This document shows, piece after piece, positions 54,943 through 63,556 of a DNA stretch of 64,000 bases. Numbering within the stretch: position 1 is the first letter of the stretch; the number at the start of each line of letters is the position of its first letter. Source of the DNA: Novibacillus thermophilus (GTDB lineage Bacteria > Bacillota > Bacilli > Thermoactinomycetales > Novibacillaceae); the NCBI RefSeq assembly GCF_002005165.1, contig NZ_CP019699.1:620001-684000 (forward strand), given 5' to 3'. The notes below the pieces were generated by a model. That model did no database searches. It saw nothing but the letters and a program-made list of their open reading frames with translations, and had not been told where the DNA came from. The position numbers and the translations under genes were made by a program.

Positions 54943-57153
54943 ATGAAAAGAAGTGTGGAGCCTCATAAAGTACTACGAGGTTGGCTGTGTGTCACATTCG
55001 TGTTTGCCTTCACGCCAGCTCACGTAACCGCAAATGAAGACGTCTTTCAGTACCAGATTATGAATGGAGCGGCTGACCCGTTTGTCACGTATCACGACGG
55101 ATATTACTATATGACCTTTACTCAAGTGGATCGCATTGACATTTATAAGTCGGCATCGTTGGCGGATATTGCGAACGGGGAGGTCACGAGGGCATTCACA
55201 CCGCCAGCTGACGGATGGGGGAGCCAAAATATTTGGGCGCCCAAGCTTCATCACATCGATGGGAAGTGGTACTTGTATTACACGGCTGACGATGGCGTGG
55301 ATGCTAATCACCACATGTACGTGTTAGAGAACACATCGTCAGATCCAATGTCCGACTCATGGGTAAACAAAGGGCAAATAGAGAACATGCCCGATATTTT
55401 CGCGATTGACGGGAATACGTTTGAGAACGACGGAACGCGGTATTTTGTTTGGTCGACGCGAACAGATGGCATCATGGAATTGTGGATGGACGAAATGATC
55501 AATCCCTGGACCGTGCGTGGTGACCCGGTGATCATTTCATCTCCGACTTACGATTGGGAGAAAGTGGATGGTGCAGTGAATGAAGGTCCAGCCATTTTAA
55601 AGCGCAATGGACGGATATTTATGACGTACTCTGCCACCGGGTGTCAATCAGAAGATTATGCGATCGGCCTGTTAACCGCCTGGGATACATCAGATTTAAT
55701 GGACCCTGCGTCATGGGAGAAATCACCTGAACCTGTGTTTAGCAAAAACCCGGAAAACGATGTGTACGGACCGGGTCATAATAGCTTTACCACTTCTCCC
55801 GACGGAAAGGAAGATTGGATGGTTTACCACGCGAACTCTCGTCCCGATGCGGGATGTTCGGGCGAGCGTGGGGCCCGTGTGCAAAAAATAGAGTGGAATG
55901 AGGACGGAACGCCTGACTTCGGCACACCGGCCAAAGTGCAAATACTAGTCGACTGCATTCCCGGCCGATACGAGGCCCAGGATGCGATTGTCCACAACGC
56001 GAAAGTCATAAGCTACAGTCGAAATGTTTCTTGCGGCAAACATGTGGGCTACATTGATTTTGAAGATAGTTATGTAGAGTTTCCATACGTTTATGCTCCG
56101 TATTCGGGCGTATATAAAATGACGATTAATTATGCGCACGGCATGCCGCATGCCAGCCACCAAGTGACGGTGAACCAAGGAGAGACTTTCGAAGTGCAGT
56201 ATCCGCAGACGGGTTGGGGCAACTTTACGGATATGGACATCGATGTCCAACTTAGGAGAGGGTTGAATACAATCCGAATCGCCAAAGGGGAAAATTTCAG
56301 CGAACTCAACTATATTGCGATTCAGGAAAAACTTCCGCCAGAAGGCCCGCTGAAAGGTCCCTTGCAGGCGAAAATAGATCGGGTTGAATCTTTGCCGGAG
56401 GAAGCCTACACGGCAGAAAGCTGGGCTACTTTACAAAGGGTGCTTGAAGAGACAGAGGTGATGTTGGCTGACCCTGATGCATCGCAACAGCAGTTGGATA
56501 CAGCCTTTGGCGCTTTGACTCTAGCCGTCGATCAACTGCAGTTTGATCGTGAACCTTCGGAGGACGGTGCCCCGAAAGTCGCGTCTATGGAGATTGCAGA
56601 AGATGCACCTGATCGATTGACTTTGACATTTGATCAAGCGATCGACTTGGATTATGCCAACGGCTTTTTCTTACTTGGAACAGAAGGACCGATCATGATA
56701 ACATCTGTTAATTACAAATTGAGTAGTGAGAACCACCGTCTAACACTCAATTTGGCTCGCGAAGCGCGAGCAAATGAAAGATTGAGCTTGTCATATGACG
56801 ACACTGTAGGAAGTGTGAAGGCAGAGGACAGTGAGCAGCCCTTACCCGGATTTTTCGGAAAAAAAGTTCATCATCCATTCGCTCCAAAAGTGAGCCCGGA
56901 ATCTATTCGAAAAGGGGTTCATCTTTTGGGGAAAGAAGGGTTGATATACGATCGAAATGCGACCCATTCTTTAAAGCGACACATGACAGCTGTCGATCAC
57001 TTCGCACAACAAAAAGAGTCCGAAAAAGTGATCAAGCACTTGAAAGGATTTCTATCTTTAATCCATCACCAGAAAGACAATGGCTTAATATCTAATGTGG
57101 CGTACATCGTTCTCAAGTCCGATGCTGAAACATTGCTAGCGGAATGGGAATGA
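54943..57153 (+). CDS. Secreted modular GH43 glycosidase with CBM, FIVAR-like and FIMAH-type domains
   Basis: This 736-residue exported enzyme has a signal peptide (about 1-28). A GH43 five-bladed propeller spans about 35-335 (GAADPFVTYHDGYYYMTFT, WAPKLHHIDGKWYLYYTA, DGAVNEGPAILKRNGRIFMTYSA, YGPGHNSFTTSPDGKEDWMVYHA). A CBM6/35-like module (GRYEAQDAIVHNAKVI to LNYIAIQE) lies at about 340-465, and a FIVAR-like three-helix repeat at about 475-535. A beta-rich region follows, and then a FIMAH-type domain in the last 85 residues, as in the asparaginase-like protein at 48416. GH43 enzymes act mainly on arabinan and xylan side chains. GGGAGTGAG supports the start. Confidence 0.9.
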   Translation: MKRSVEPHKVLRGWLCVTFVFAFTPAHVTANEDVFQYQIMNGAADPFVTYHDGYYYMTFTQVDRIDIYKSASLADIANGEVTRAFTPPADGWGSQNIWAPKLHHIDGKWYLYYTADDGVDANHHMYVLENTSSDPMSDSWVNKGQIENMPDIFAIDGNTFENDGTRYFVWSTRTDGIMELWMDEMINPWTVRGDPVIISSPTYDWEKVDGAVNEGPAILKRNGRIFMTYSATGCQSEDYAIGLLTAWDTSDLMDPASWEKSPEPVFSKNPENDVYGPGHNSFTTSPDGKEDWMVYHANSRPDAGCSGERGARVQKIEWNEDGTPDFGTPAKVQILVDCIPGRYEAQDAIVHNAKVISYSRNVSCGKHVGYIDFEDSYVEFPYVYAPYSGVYKMTINYAHGMPHASHQVTVNQGETFEVQYPQTGWGNFTDMDIDVQLRRGLNTIRIAKGENFSELNYIAIQEKLPPEGPLKGPLQAKIDRVESLPEEAYTAESWATLQRVLEETEVMLADPDASQQQLDTAFGALTLAVDQLQFDREPSEDGAPKVASMEIAEDAPDRLTLTFDQAIDLDYANGFFLLGTEGPIMITSVNYKLSSENHRLTLNLAREARANERLSLSYDDTVGSVKAEDSEQPLPGFFGKKVHHPFAPKVSPESIRKGVHLLGKEGLIYDRNATHSLKRHMTAVDHFAQQKESEKVIKHLKGFLSLIHHQKDNGLISNVAYIVLKSDAETLLAEWE

Positions 57154-57333
57154 TCCGCAAGTGTAGGTCTGCGACTTCTGACTTTATTACTGCTACTCAG
57201 GCTCCCTTAAAGATGTTGATCGCTTACACAACTTATTGCATGATCGTGATATACTGATTGGAAGGAAGGTCGAGCGATACCGAACGTGATCGATGACCTT
57301 GTTCAGTAATCACAACAGCCAGGAGGAAACAGA

Positions 57334-58596
57334 TTGGCGCAGCAAAAAGACAGACAGCGGACGTTCTTGGTCGGGTTGGAAACGAAATCTCCGGCGACAG
57401 GTTGGAGCGCCAGTGAATCACTTGACGAACTGGCGCGCCTCATTGATACAGCTGGAGGCACGGTTGTCGGGCGCGATATTCAAAAACTGAACAGACCGGA
57501 CAGTGCCACTTATATCGGTCGCGGTAAAGCAGAAGAACTTCATCAGATCGCACAGGAAGCGGAGGTCGATCTCATCGTCTTTGACGGAGAACTGTCACCG
57601 GTTCAGCAACGCAATTTGGAAGCAATCGTTCAATGTGTCGTCATCGACCGTACGGCTGTCATTTTAGACATTTTTGCCCTTCGCGCCCGTTCCCGTGAAG
57701 CGAAGCTGCAAGTCGAGCTCGCGCAATTAAACTATATGTTGCCTCGCATGACAGGGAGAGGAGTGGATCTTTCGCGCCTCGGGGGCGGGATTGGCACGAG
57801 AGGTCCGGGAGAAACCAAGTTGGAAGTCGACCGGCGCAAAATTCGCAATCGCATCGCAAACGTCAAAAAAGAGTTGTTAGAGGTAAAGGCGCACCGGGCC
57901 AGGTTAAGGCAGAGTCGCGCCAGCCAACCGCTGCCGGTGGTCGCTCTCACCGGCTACACGAATGCCGGTAAATCGACCTTGCACCGGGCATTGGCGGGGT
58001 CCGACGTGTTAGCCGAAAATCGTCTCTTTGCCACGTTCGACGCAACGACGAGAAGAGTGGACCCTCCCAACGGAGAGCCCTTTCTTCTCGTTGACACAGT
58101 CGGTTTCATTCACAAGTTACCGACTTTTTTAGTCGCTGCATTTCGTTCCACACTGGAAGAAGTGAAGGAAGCGGACTTGTTGTTACACGTCGTCGATGCC
58201 GGGCATCCGAAACGAGACGAACAGATGGAAACGGTGCAATCCGTGTTGGACGAAATAGGAGCCGCGAACAAACCAATGCTTCTCGTGTACAACAAGTGGG
58301 ATCAAATGGCCGGTAGCGATTATCCGCATCCGTTCCGTCAAACAAATACGGTCGCCGTCTCGGCACTTACCGGTGAGAACATGGATGCATTGCAACATGC
58401 CATCCAACAGGCCCTCTCGGCTCGACGTGTCACTGTGGAAGTGACAATTCCGTTTGACAAGACGGAGTGGGTGTCCTGGATTTTCGACCACGGTCGCATG
58501 CTCGCACATCAGCACCGGTTAGATGGTACTTATATTAAAGTAGAGCTGGAAAAAAACCTCGCTAACAAATTGTCGAGGCAATTGAAAGATATGTGA
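57334..58596 (+). CDS. hflX: GTPase HflX
   Basis: This 420-residue GTPase rescues stalled or heat-damaged 70S ribosomes by splitting subunits. The N-terminal glycine-rich domain includes GGTVVGRDIQKLNRPDSATYIGRGKAEEL and the RGPGETKLE linker. The G domain has G1 GYTNAGKST, G3 DTVGF and G4 NKWD; a short C-terminal domain ends in NLANKLSRQLKDM. A TTG start with AGGAGG upstream is chosen. It appears to be a single gene. Confidence 0.93.
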   Translation: MAQQKDRQRTFLVGLETKSPATGWSASESLDELARLIDTAGGTVVGRDIQKLNRPDSATYIGRGKAEELHQIAQEAEVDLIVFDGELSPVQQRNLEAIVQCVVIDRTAVILDIFALRARSREAKLQVELAQLNYMLPRMTGRGVDLSRLGGGIGTRGPGETKLEVDRRKIRNRIANVKKELLEVKAHRARLRQSRASQPLPVVALTGYTNAGKSTLHRALAGSDVLAENRLFATFDATTRRVDPPNGEPFLLVDTVGFIHKLPTFLVAAFRSTLEEVKEADLLLHVVDAGHPKRDEQMETVQSVLDEIGAANKPMLLVYNKWDQMAGSDYPHPFRQTNTVAVSALTGENMDALQHAIQQALSARRVTVEVTIPFDKTEWVSWIFDHGRMLAHQHRLDGTYIKVELEKNLANKLSRQLKDM

Positions 58597-58717
58597 CGCT
58601 CCTGCACCCTCAAGATGTCCATACCGAAAAACTTGTAGGACATACTTCGATGAGGGCTACAACTTGGGAGAGCCGATGGACATCCCTTGGGGGCGATAAG
58701 GTCTATGTGTTTAAAGG

Positions 58718-59506
58718 TTATTGATGGCGTGAAACTCCGTCATCCCACGTCGGCTCTTTCTTCTCTAAAAAAGCCGATATGCCTTTTATTGTCTCTCGAT
58801 GCTTACTGTTGCGGACAATCACCTCCGTGGCATAGTGGAGGGCAGACCAATCGTCCATTTGGAGTTGCCGGTAAAACAAGCGCTTTCCAAGCTCGATCAC
58901 TTGTAAGCTGTGTTTTGCTACTTCGTTGGCCAGTTTTTCTGTTTCCTTATCAAGCTGGTCATCCGGGACCACCCGATTAACCAGCTCCATCGCTTCCGCT
59001 TCTCGAGCTGTATACAGTTTTCCCGTAAACAACATTTCTGCCGCCTTTTTTCTGCTAATGTTACGGCTTAAAAAGACGGCCGGAGTGCTACAAAAGAGTC
59101 CCCAGTTAATACCCGTTGCACCGAATTGAGCACGTTCTGAAGCTACAGCCAGATCGGAAACGGCGACCAATTCAAGTCCAGCTGCAACCGCGACACCTTG
59201 AACCTTAGCAATCACAACTTGTGGCAGATCTCGGATCAACTGTTTAACCCGGAAACTTTGTTCAAACAACGCGTGTACGGTTTCTGTATCTGACTCTTGT
59301 ATTTCTTGAAAGTGGTGACCAAGGCAAAATATGTTTGGTGCCCCTTGGAGCACCACGACAGCCACTTCACGAGTATTGGCAATAGTTTTGAGCTGTTTCT
59401 CCATATCCTTCATTGCTTTCAGCGTAAGAGTTAAATTTTCATTAACGTTGTTTAGAGTCACCCATCCTACAGGACCACGACGTTCATAAAGAATCACTTG
59501 ACTCAA
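58718..59506 (-). CDS. Crotonase-fold enoyl-CoA hydratase/isomerase-like protein (ECHDC3-like)
   Basis: This 262-residue crotonase-superfamily protein keeps the first catalytic glutamate (E112 in AAGLELVAV) but has glycine at position 132, where fadB in this window has the second glutamate. The segment GINWGLFCSTPAVFLSRNISRKKAAEMLFTGK closely resembles the ECHDC3-like branch, whose reaction is not settled. Simple hydratase activity is therefore doubtful; a thioesterase, isomerase or other acyl-CoA role is possible. It is the last gene of the riboswitch-controlled operon, 22 bases after the ligase gene. Confidence 0.85.
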   Translation of the reverse strand: MSQVILYERRGPVGWVTLNNVNENLTLTLKAMKDMEKQLKTIANTREVAVVVLQGAPNIFCLGHHFQEIQESDTETVHALFEQSFRVKQLIRDLPQVVIAKVQGVAVAAGLELVAVSDLAVASERAQFGATGINWGLFCSTPAVFLSRNISRKKAAEMLFTGKLYTAREAEAMELVNRVVPDDQLDKETEKLANEVAKHSLQVIELGKRLFYRQLQMDDWSALHYATEVIVRNSKHRETIKGISAFLEKKEPTWDDGVSRHQ

Positions 59507-59528
59507 AGCACGTCCTCCTTACAACCCT

Positions 59529-61160
59529 TTAGTTGGTGTTTAACTGCTTCTCTCGCTCTTTTTCACGAAGCAAATGTTTTTGTACTTTACCTGTGTTAGT
59601 TTTTGGCAACTCACAGAATTCAATCTCTTTGGGACACTTAAAGTGGGCGAGTCGTTTGCGGCAAAATGTTTGCAGTTCCTCCACACTCACGCATTCCCCG
59701 GGTTGAACTGTAATGAACGCTTTCGGGACCTCTCCCCATTTGCGGTCGGGGATGCCGATCACGGCTACCTCTAATACTGAAGGGTGTTCCAAAAGGACCC
59801 GCTCCACTTCTACTGAACTGATATTCTCACCTCCTGAGATAATGATGTCCTTTTGCCGATCCTTCAGCTCTATGTAACCGTCCGCGTGCCACACCGCTAA
59901 ATCGCCTGTATGAAACCACCCGCCGTGAAAAGCTTGAGCAGTAGCTTCCTCATCTTTGTAGTAGCCAAGCATGACCCCGTTCCCGCGCATGAGGACTTCA
60001 CCCATCGTGAGGCCGTCTTTAGGAACCTGGCGCATCTTGTCGTCGACAACAGTCAGTTCGCCTAGTCCGATATACGGAATACCTTGCCGTGCTTTTAATT
60101 CCGCCCGTTGATTGTCTGGAAGTGCATCCCACTCTTTTCGCCATTCATTGATCGTGAACGGGCCGTACACTTCCGTCAGGCCGTACACATGGGTGACCTT
60201 TGCTCCAAAAGACTCTAATTTGCGCAGCAAAGCTGGGCTCGGAGGGGCAGCAGCTGTAATAATGTGGACGGTGCCAGGCAATCCAGTTCTCTCACTCTCT
60301 AGATATTGGGAAATCATCGTCAGCACTGGGGGTGCCGCACAGAAGTGCGTGATGCCTTCTGATTCAATCAACTGAACGATTCGGGATGCCTCTACTTTGC
60401 GCAAAAGGACATGTGTGGCGCCAACTGCCGTCGCGGCCCAGGGGAAACACCAACCTGCGGCGTGAAACATTGGGAGTGTCCACAGGTACACGCTGTCAGG
60501 CGAAAGATTCATTTCTACGATTTCACTAAAGGCATTTATGAATGCTCCTCGATGGTGCAGCATGACCCCTTTTGGACGTCCAGTAGTTCCACTGGTGTAA
60601 TGAATAGAAATCAAATCCCACTCATCTTGAACACTTACCGACATCGGGTCAAAGGGCACCGAGTGGAGCCAGCTTTCGTACGGAAGCACGTCCACGGGCT
60701 GTTCAATGTGGCGTGTAGTCGGGAAATGTTTATCCGTGCCATCGACGATGAGGACGCGGACACTTGGGACTTCTTCAAGACAAGGAACCAGTCGTTCAGC
60801 GTACGTGTCGTCCACAAAAAGGACAACTGCTTCAGAGTGATTGAGGATGTAGGACATTTCCTTTGATTTCAAACGAACGTTGATGGGAACGAGTACAGCT
60901 CCCATCAGAGGAACCGCCAGGTGAAGCTCGAGGGCAAGTTTGGTATTCGGAACGACTGCCGCAACACGGTCACCCCGCTGTACGCCGAGACGGTAGAGAC
61001 CTCGCGCCAGACGGTGGACTCTTTCGTACAATGTCCGGTAAGTGTAGCGAGTGTTTCCTTCGACAACCGCTACGCGATCTGGAAAAGCCACTACCGTCCT
61101 TTCTAAAAACGACGCGGGGGTAAGGGGCGCTTGAAACGGTTGATGATACAAACTTGACAT
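59529..61160 (-). CDS. Acyl-CoA ligase (AMP-binding, DmdB/medium-chain type)
   Basis: This 543-residue ANL enzyme has the P-loop HYTSGTTGRPKGVML, PMFHAAGWCFPWAATAVGATHV, YGLTEVYGP, WFHTGDLAVWHADGYIELKDRQKDIIISGGENIS, and the catalytic lysine in PKTNTGKVQKH. The closest group by pattern is the one holding medium/short-chain acid ligases and DmdB, the 3-methylthiopropionate--CoA ligase; the two cannot be separated by eye. AAAGGTGG supports the ATG at 61160. It lies between the transporter and the crotonase-like gene, under the S-box riboswitch. Confidence 0.88.
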   Translation of the reverse strand: MSSLYHQPFQAPLTPASFLERTVVAFPDRVAVVEGNTRYTYRTLYERVHRLARGLYRLGVQRGDRVAAVVPNTKLALELHLAVPLMGAVLVPINVRLKSKEMSYILNHSEAVVLFVDDTYAERLVPCLEEVPSVRVLIVDGTDKHFPTTRHIEQPVDVLPYESWLHSVPFDPMSVSVQDEWDLISIHYTSGTTGRPKGVMLHHRGAFINAFSEIVEMNLSPDSVYLWTLPMFHAAGWCFPWAATAVGATHVLLRKVEASRIVQLIESEGITHFCAAPPVLTMISQYLESERTGLPGTVHIITAAAPPSPALLRKLESFGAKVTHVYGLTEVYGPFTINEWRKEWDALPDNQRAELKARQGIPYIGLGELTVVDDKMRQVPKDGLTMGEVLMRGNGVMLGYYKDEEATAQAFHGGWFHTGDLAVWHADGYIELKDRQKDIIISGGENISSVEVERVLLEHPSVLEVAVIGIPDRKWGEVPKAFITVQPGECVSVEELQTFCRKRLAHFKCPKEIEFCELPKTNTGKVQKHLLREKEREKQLNTN

Positions 61161-61192
61161 AATGTTAACCACCTTTCTCCCAGGAAATAAAC

Positions 61193-62473
61193 CTAAAGTT
61201 CCTTCAGTTTGAGGGCACCTATAAGTCCGAGAAGGGCCAAGGAGATCAAATAAGTACTGACAGCAAACGCAGAATCAAAGTTGTCGACTAAAAAGGTGCT
61301 GATCATCGGTGCGATGCCACCCCCGAGGACCGCTCCGATTGCATAAGCAACCGATGAACCGCTGTACCGCAGGCGGGCTGGAAACGAACTTGCGACAAAT
61401 GATGCGAGGGGGCCGTACATGGCACCAAACGTGAAAAACGCGAACGCTACCGCAGTCACAATGAGGAAAGGCTGTTTGCTGTTGACCAGGACAAAATATG
61501 GAAATGCCCATACCACCAAAGAGAGGACACCGACGACATACACGTTCTTGGCTCCGACGATGTCTGAAAAGTGTCCGAAAAGGACTACGGCAAGTGCCGC
61601 CGCAATGCCGCCGAGCACAGTGGCATTGGTTAGCAGATTCTGATCGAGGTTTAAATACGTCGATCCATACCCGATAAAAAACGTACTGAACGTGTAAAAC
61701 GCAGCGAACATCACAATGTTCACTAAGATGGCCCAGAGGATCGTTTTAGGGTAGGTGCGAAGCGATTCGAGCACAGGAGCTTGGGACACATTTTCGTCTT
61801 TTAGAACTTTTTGAAACTCTGGTGATTCCAGAACGCGTAAACGGGCGTACAGTCCGACGATGACTAGGCCCAAGCTGAAAAGGAACGGAATGCGCCATGC
61901 CCACGAAAAAAAGGCGTCACCGGATACCGTGAGTAAGAGTGAAACAACGGTTGAAGAGAGTACTAAGCCGAAGGGTGAACCCAGCTGTGGGAGGCTTGCA
62001 AAAAATCCGCGTCGATCACGCCCTGCCCACTCCATAGAGAGCAAGACAGCACCTCCCCACTCTCCGCCTGCTGAGAGACCCTGTAAAAAGCGGAGAATCG
62101 ACAACAAGAGCGGAGCCCATATGCCAATTGTTTCATAAGTCGGTAAAAGCCCCATAGTCGTTGTCGCGATTCCCATCATCAGTAATGTGAAAATGAGTGT
62201 CGTCTTTCTTCCAAAGCGATCGCCAAAGTGACTAAAGATAAAACTGCCAACAGGTCGTGCCACAAACCCGATGGCAAAGATTAAGAACGTCTGCATCAAC
62301 CCTGCGTAAGGGTCAGAATCCGGGAAAAACAAAGTAGGAAATACGAGGGCTCCCACTGTTCCGTAAATAAAGAAGTCGTACCATTCGATGGTTGTTCCGA
62401 TCACGCTCGAGATGGCGGCCCGACGTCGGTGAAGGGATGTTTCGGAAACTTCAACTGATACATCATAACTCAT
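61193..62473 (-). CDS. MFS transporter, metabolite:H+ symporter family
   Basis: This 426-residue 12-helix transporter is of the MHS branch (ShiA/ProP/KgtP-like): SVIGTTIEWYDFFIYGTVGALVFP, FVARPVGSFIFSHFGDRFGRKTTL and LQGLSAGGEWGGAVLLSMEW are diagnostic. Such carriers import small organic acids or betaines with protons. GGAGAGGAGAG precedes the ATG. It is the first gene after the SAM-I riboswitch, so its expression should rise when SAM is low. This points to an organic substrate useful for sulfur or methyl supply. Confidence 0.9.
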   Translation of the reverse strand: MSYDVSVEVSETSLHRRRAAISSVIGTTIEWYDFFIYGTVGALVFPTLFFPDSDPYAGLMQTFLIFAIGFVARPVGSFIFSHFGDRFGRKTTLIFTLLMMGIATTTMGLLPTYETIGIWAPLLLSILRFLQGLSAGGEWGGAVLLSMEWAGRDRRGFFASLPQLGSPFGLVLSSTVVSLLLTVSGDAFFSWAWRIPFLFSLGLVIVGLYARLRVLESPEFQKVLKDENVSQAPVLESLRTYPKTILWAILVNIVMFAAFYTFSTFFIGYGSTYLNLDQNLLTNATVLGGIAAALAVVLFGHFSDIVGAKNVYVVGVLSLVVWAFPYFVLVNSKQPFLIVTAVAFAFFTFGAMYGPLASFVASSFPARLRYSGSSVAYAIGAVLGGGIAPMISTFLVDNFDSAFAVSTYLISLALLGLIGALKLKEL

Positions 62474-62519
62474 TCACACTCTCTCCTCTCCTGTCACTAT
62501 TTCTAGGCTCGACACATAC

Positions 62520-62550
62520 AAAAACCCCCTCTTCGATAAGAAGAGGGGTT
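62520..62550 (-). terminator. Riboswitch expression-platform terminator
   Basis: On the minus strand CCCCTCTTC pairs with GAAGAGGGG around TTATC, followed by GTTTTTG. Its left arm includes CTTCTTATC, a copy of the 5' P1 strand, so it can alternatively pair with the 3' P1 strand as antiterminator. Confidence 0.9.
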
Positions 62551-62569
62551 CGCTCTGTAGCGAAACGCT

Positions 62570-62693
62570 CTTCTTATCTCTCGGAACGAGTTAAACTCAT
62601 CCCGCAGGAGTTGGCACCTTTTTTGCACTGCGCGAGTGCAAAGAGGTTGCCGGGCTTCATTGGGCCAGTCCCTCCGCCTCTCTTGATAAGAAG
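62570..62693 (-). promoter_or_regulatory. SAM-I (S-box) riboswitch aptamer
   Basis: On the minus strand the aptamer reads CTTCTTATCAAGAGAGGCGG, GGGACTGGCCC, AATGAAGCCCGGCAACC, a TTTGCACT/AGTGCAAA P3 hairpin, AAGGTGCCAACTCCTGC, a P4 GAGTTTAACTC-type element and GAGAGATAAGAAG closing P1. This is the S-box consensus almost throughout. With SAM bound, P1 closes and the terminator at 62520-62550 forms; without SAM, the 3' P1 strand pairs with the terminator arm and the operon is read. It controls the transporter, ligase and crotonase-like genes. Confidence 0.95.
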
Positions 62694-62999
62694 CATTCAC
62701 TATGAATATGTAATTGAAAAAACTTGTAATTATCCTACAACTCTATTCTCACATTGTCAAGGGGAATACGCCGTTCAGTTTAGAAAATTTTTTCTGAACT
62801 ACTTTGTCCGCACCTTACAAAATTGTAAGTTTTGGTAGTTAAAATGTAAGACCAATCAATGTCAATCAGTTTCAAATTTTTCTACGATAAAAGAAGAGCC
62901 GAAAGATCGTGATACTTAAATGGCTTTTGGGAAAAAAGCGTGTGTGGTACGGGTACTAGAAATGCGTGAACGTGTTTAGGGGGAAGGGGATGTGAGCAC
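62694..62999. other. Divergent intergenic region between riboswitch and DoxX-like gene
   Basis: AT-rich with no gene. It contains the riboswitch promoter at 62732-62760 on the minus strand. I see no confident promoter for the plus-strand gene. Confidence 0.5.
62732..62760 (-). promoter_or_regulatory. Promoter of the S-box operon
   Basis: Read on the minus strand: perfect TTGACA (62755-62760), 17 bases, then TAGGAT (62732-62737, 4 of 6). The transcript would start about 30 bases before the aptamer. Confidence 0.6.
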
Positions 63000-63458
63000 A
63001 TGGATACGGGTCGGTTTATTTGTGTCCTTCAACACTCAATTCCTGCGACGTTTCGTCTCTTTTTGGCAGTGAACTTTCTGATTTACGGAGCTGCTAAACT
63101 GACGTTCGGACAATTTGGCGTACCAACAGAAGAAATTGCCGCCATGCGAGGAGAAGGTTTTACGTTAGCTTGGACATTTTTTGGATATTCGCGCTTATAT
63201 GAAATGTTTATCGGGTTAGGGGAAGTCATAGCCGCTGTCTTAATCGCGATTCCGAGGACGGCAACGTTGGGTGCCATCTGTTATTTTCCAATTGCCGTTA
63301 ATATTATGATGGTCAATTATGCTTTTGATATTGGTGTTCAAGACCTCAGTACTGTTTTGATGGTTATGTGTCTCATCTTACTGTGGCTGGATCGCAAGAA
63401 ACTTCTTTTGATTTTTGTAAAATCACACGATGTGGCAGAAAGAGTGAAAAAGTTATGA
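63000..63458 (+). CDS. DoxX-like membrane protein
   Basis: This 152-residue protein has four hydrophobic helices (ATFRLFLAVNFLIYGAAKLTFGQFG, YEMFIGLGEVIAAVLIAI, ATLGAICYFPIAVNIMMVNY, STVLMVMCLILLWLD), as in DoxX/DUF417-like proteins. The GAAKL and GLGEVIAAVLI segments fit that group. The function is unknown; some relatives take part in redox or respiratory complexes. AAGGGGA is upstream of the ATG. The stop overlaps the next small gene in ATGA. Confidence 0.7.
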   Translation: MDTGRFICVLQHSIPATFRLFLAVNFLIYGAAKLTFGQFGVPTEEIAAMRGEGFTLAWTFFGYSRLYEMFIGLGEVIAAVLIAIPRTATLGAICYFPIAVNIMMVNYAFDIGVQDLSTVLMVMCLILLWLDRKKLLLIFVKSHDVAERVKKL

Positions 63459-63556
63459 CAAGCTTTGTCGTTTCGGAATTAATTGTGATCTTCGTTCTTA
63501 CGACGTTGTATTATTTTATTAAGGATATCAAAAGCGACCATAAGAAAAAAGTATGA
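63455..63556 (+). CDS. Small coupled membrane peptide (33 aa)
   Basis: An ATG overlapping the stop of the DoxX-like gene (ATGA) starts a 33-residue frame: one hydrophobic helix (ELIVIFVLTTLYYFI) and a basic tail (KSDHKKKV). The overlap implies translation by re-initiation, and the peptide could be a subunit of the DoxX-like protein. No family is recognised. Confidence 0.5.
   Translation: MTSFVVSELIVIFVLTTLYYFIKDIKSDHKKKV

Noticed and set aside
58718-61160. Firm naming of the ligase and crotonase as DmdB and DmdD
   Set aside because: The ligase group also holds medium-chain acid ligases, and the crotonase lacks one catalytic glutamate. No DmdA is in the window and the only acyl-CoA dehydrogenase is 30 kb away in another operon.
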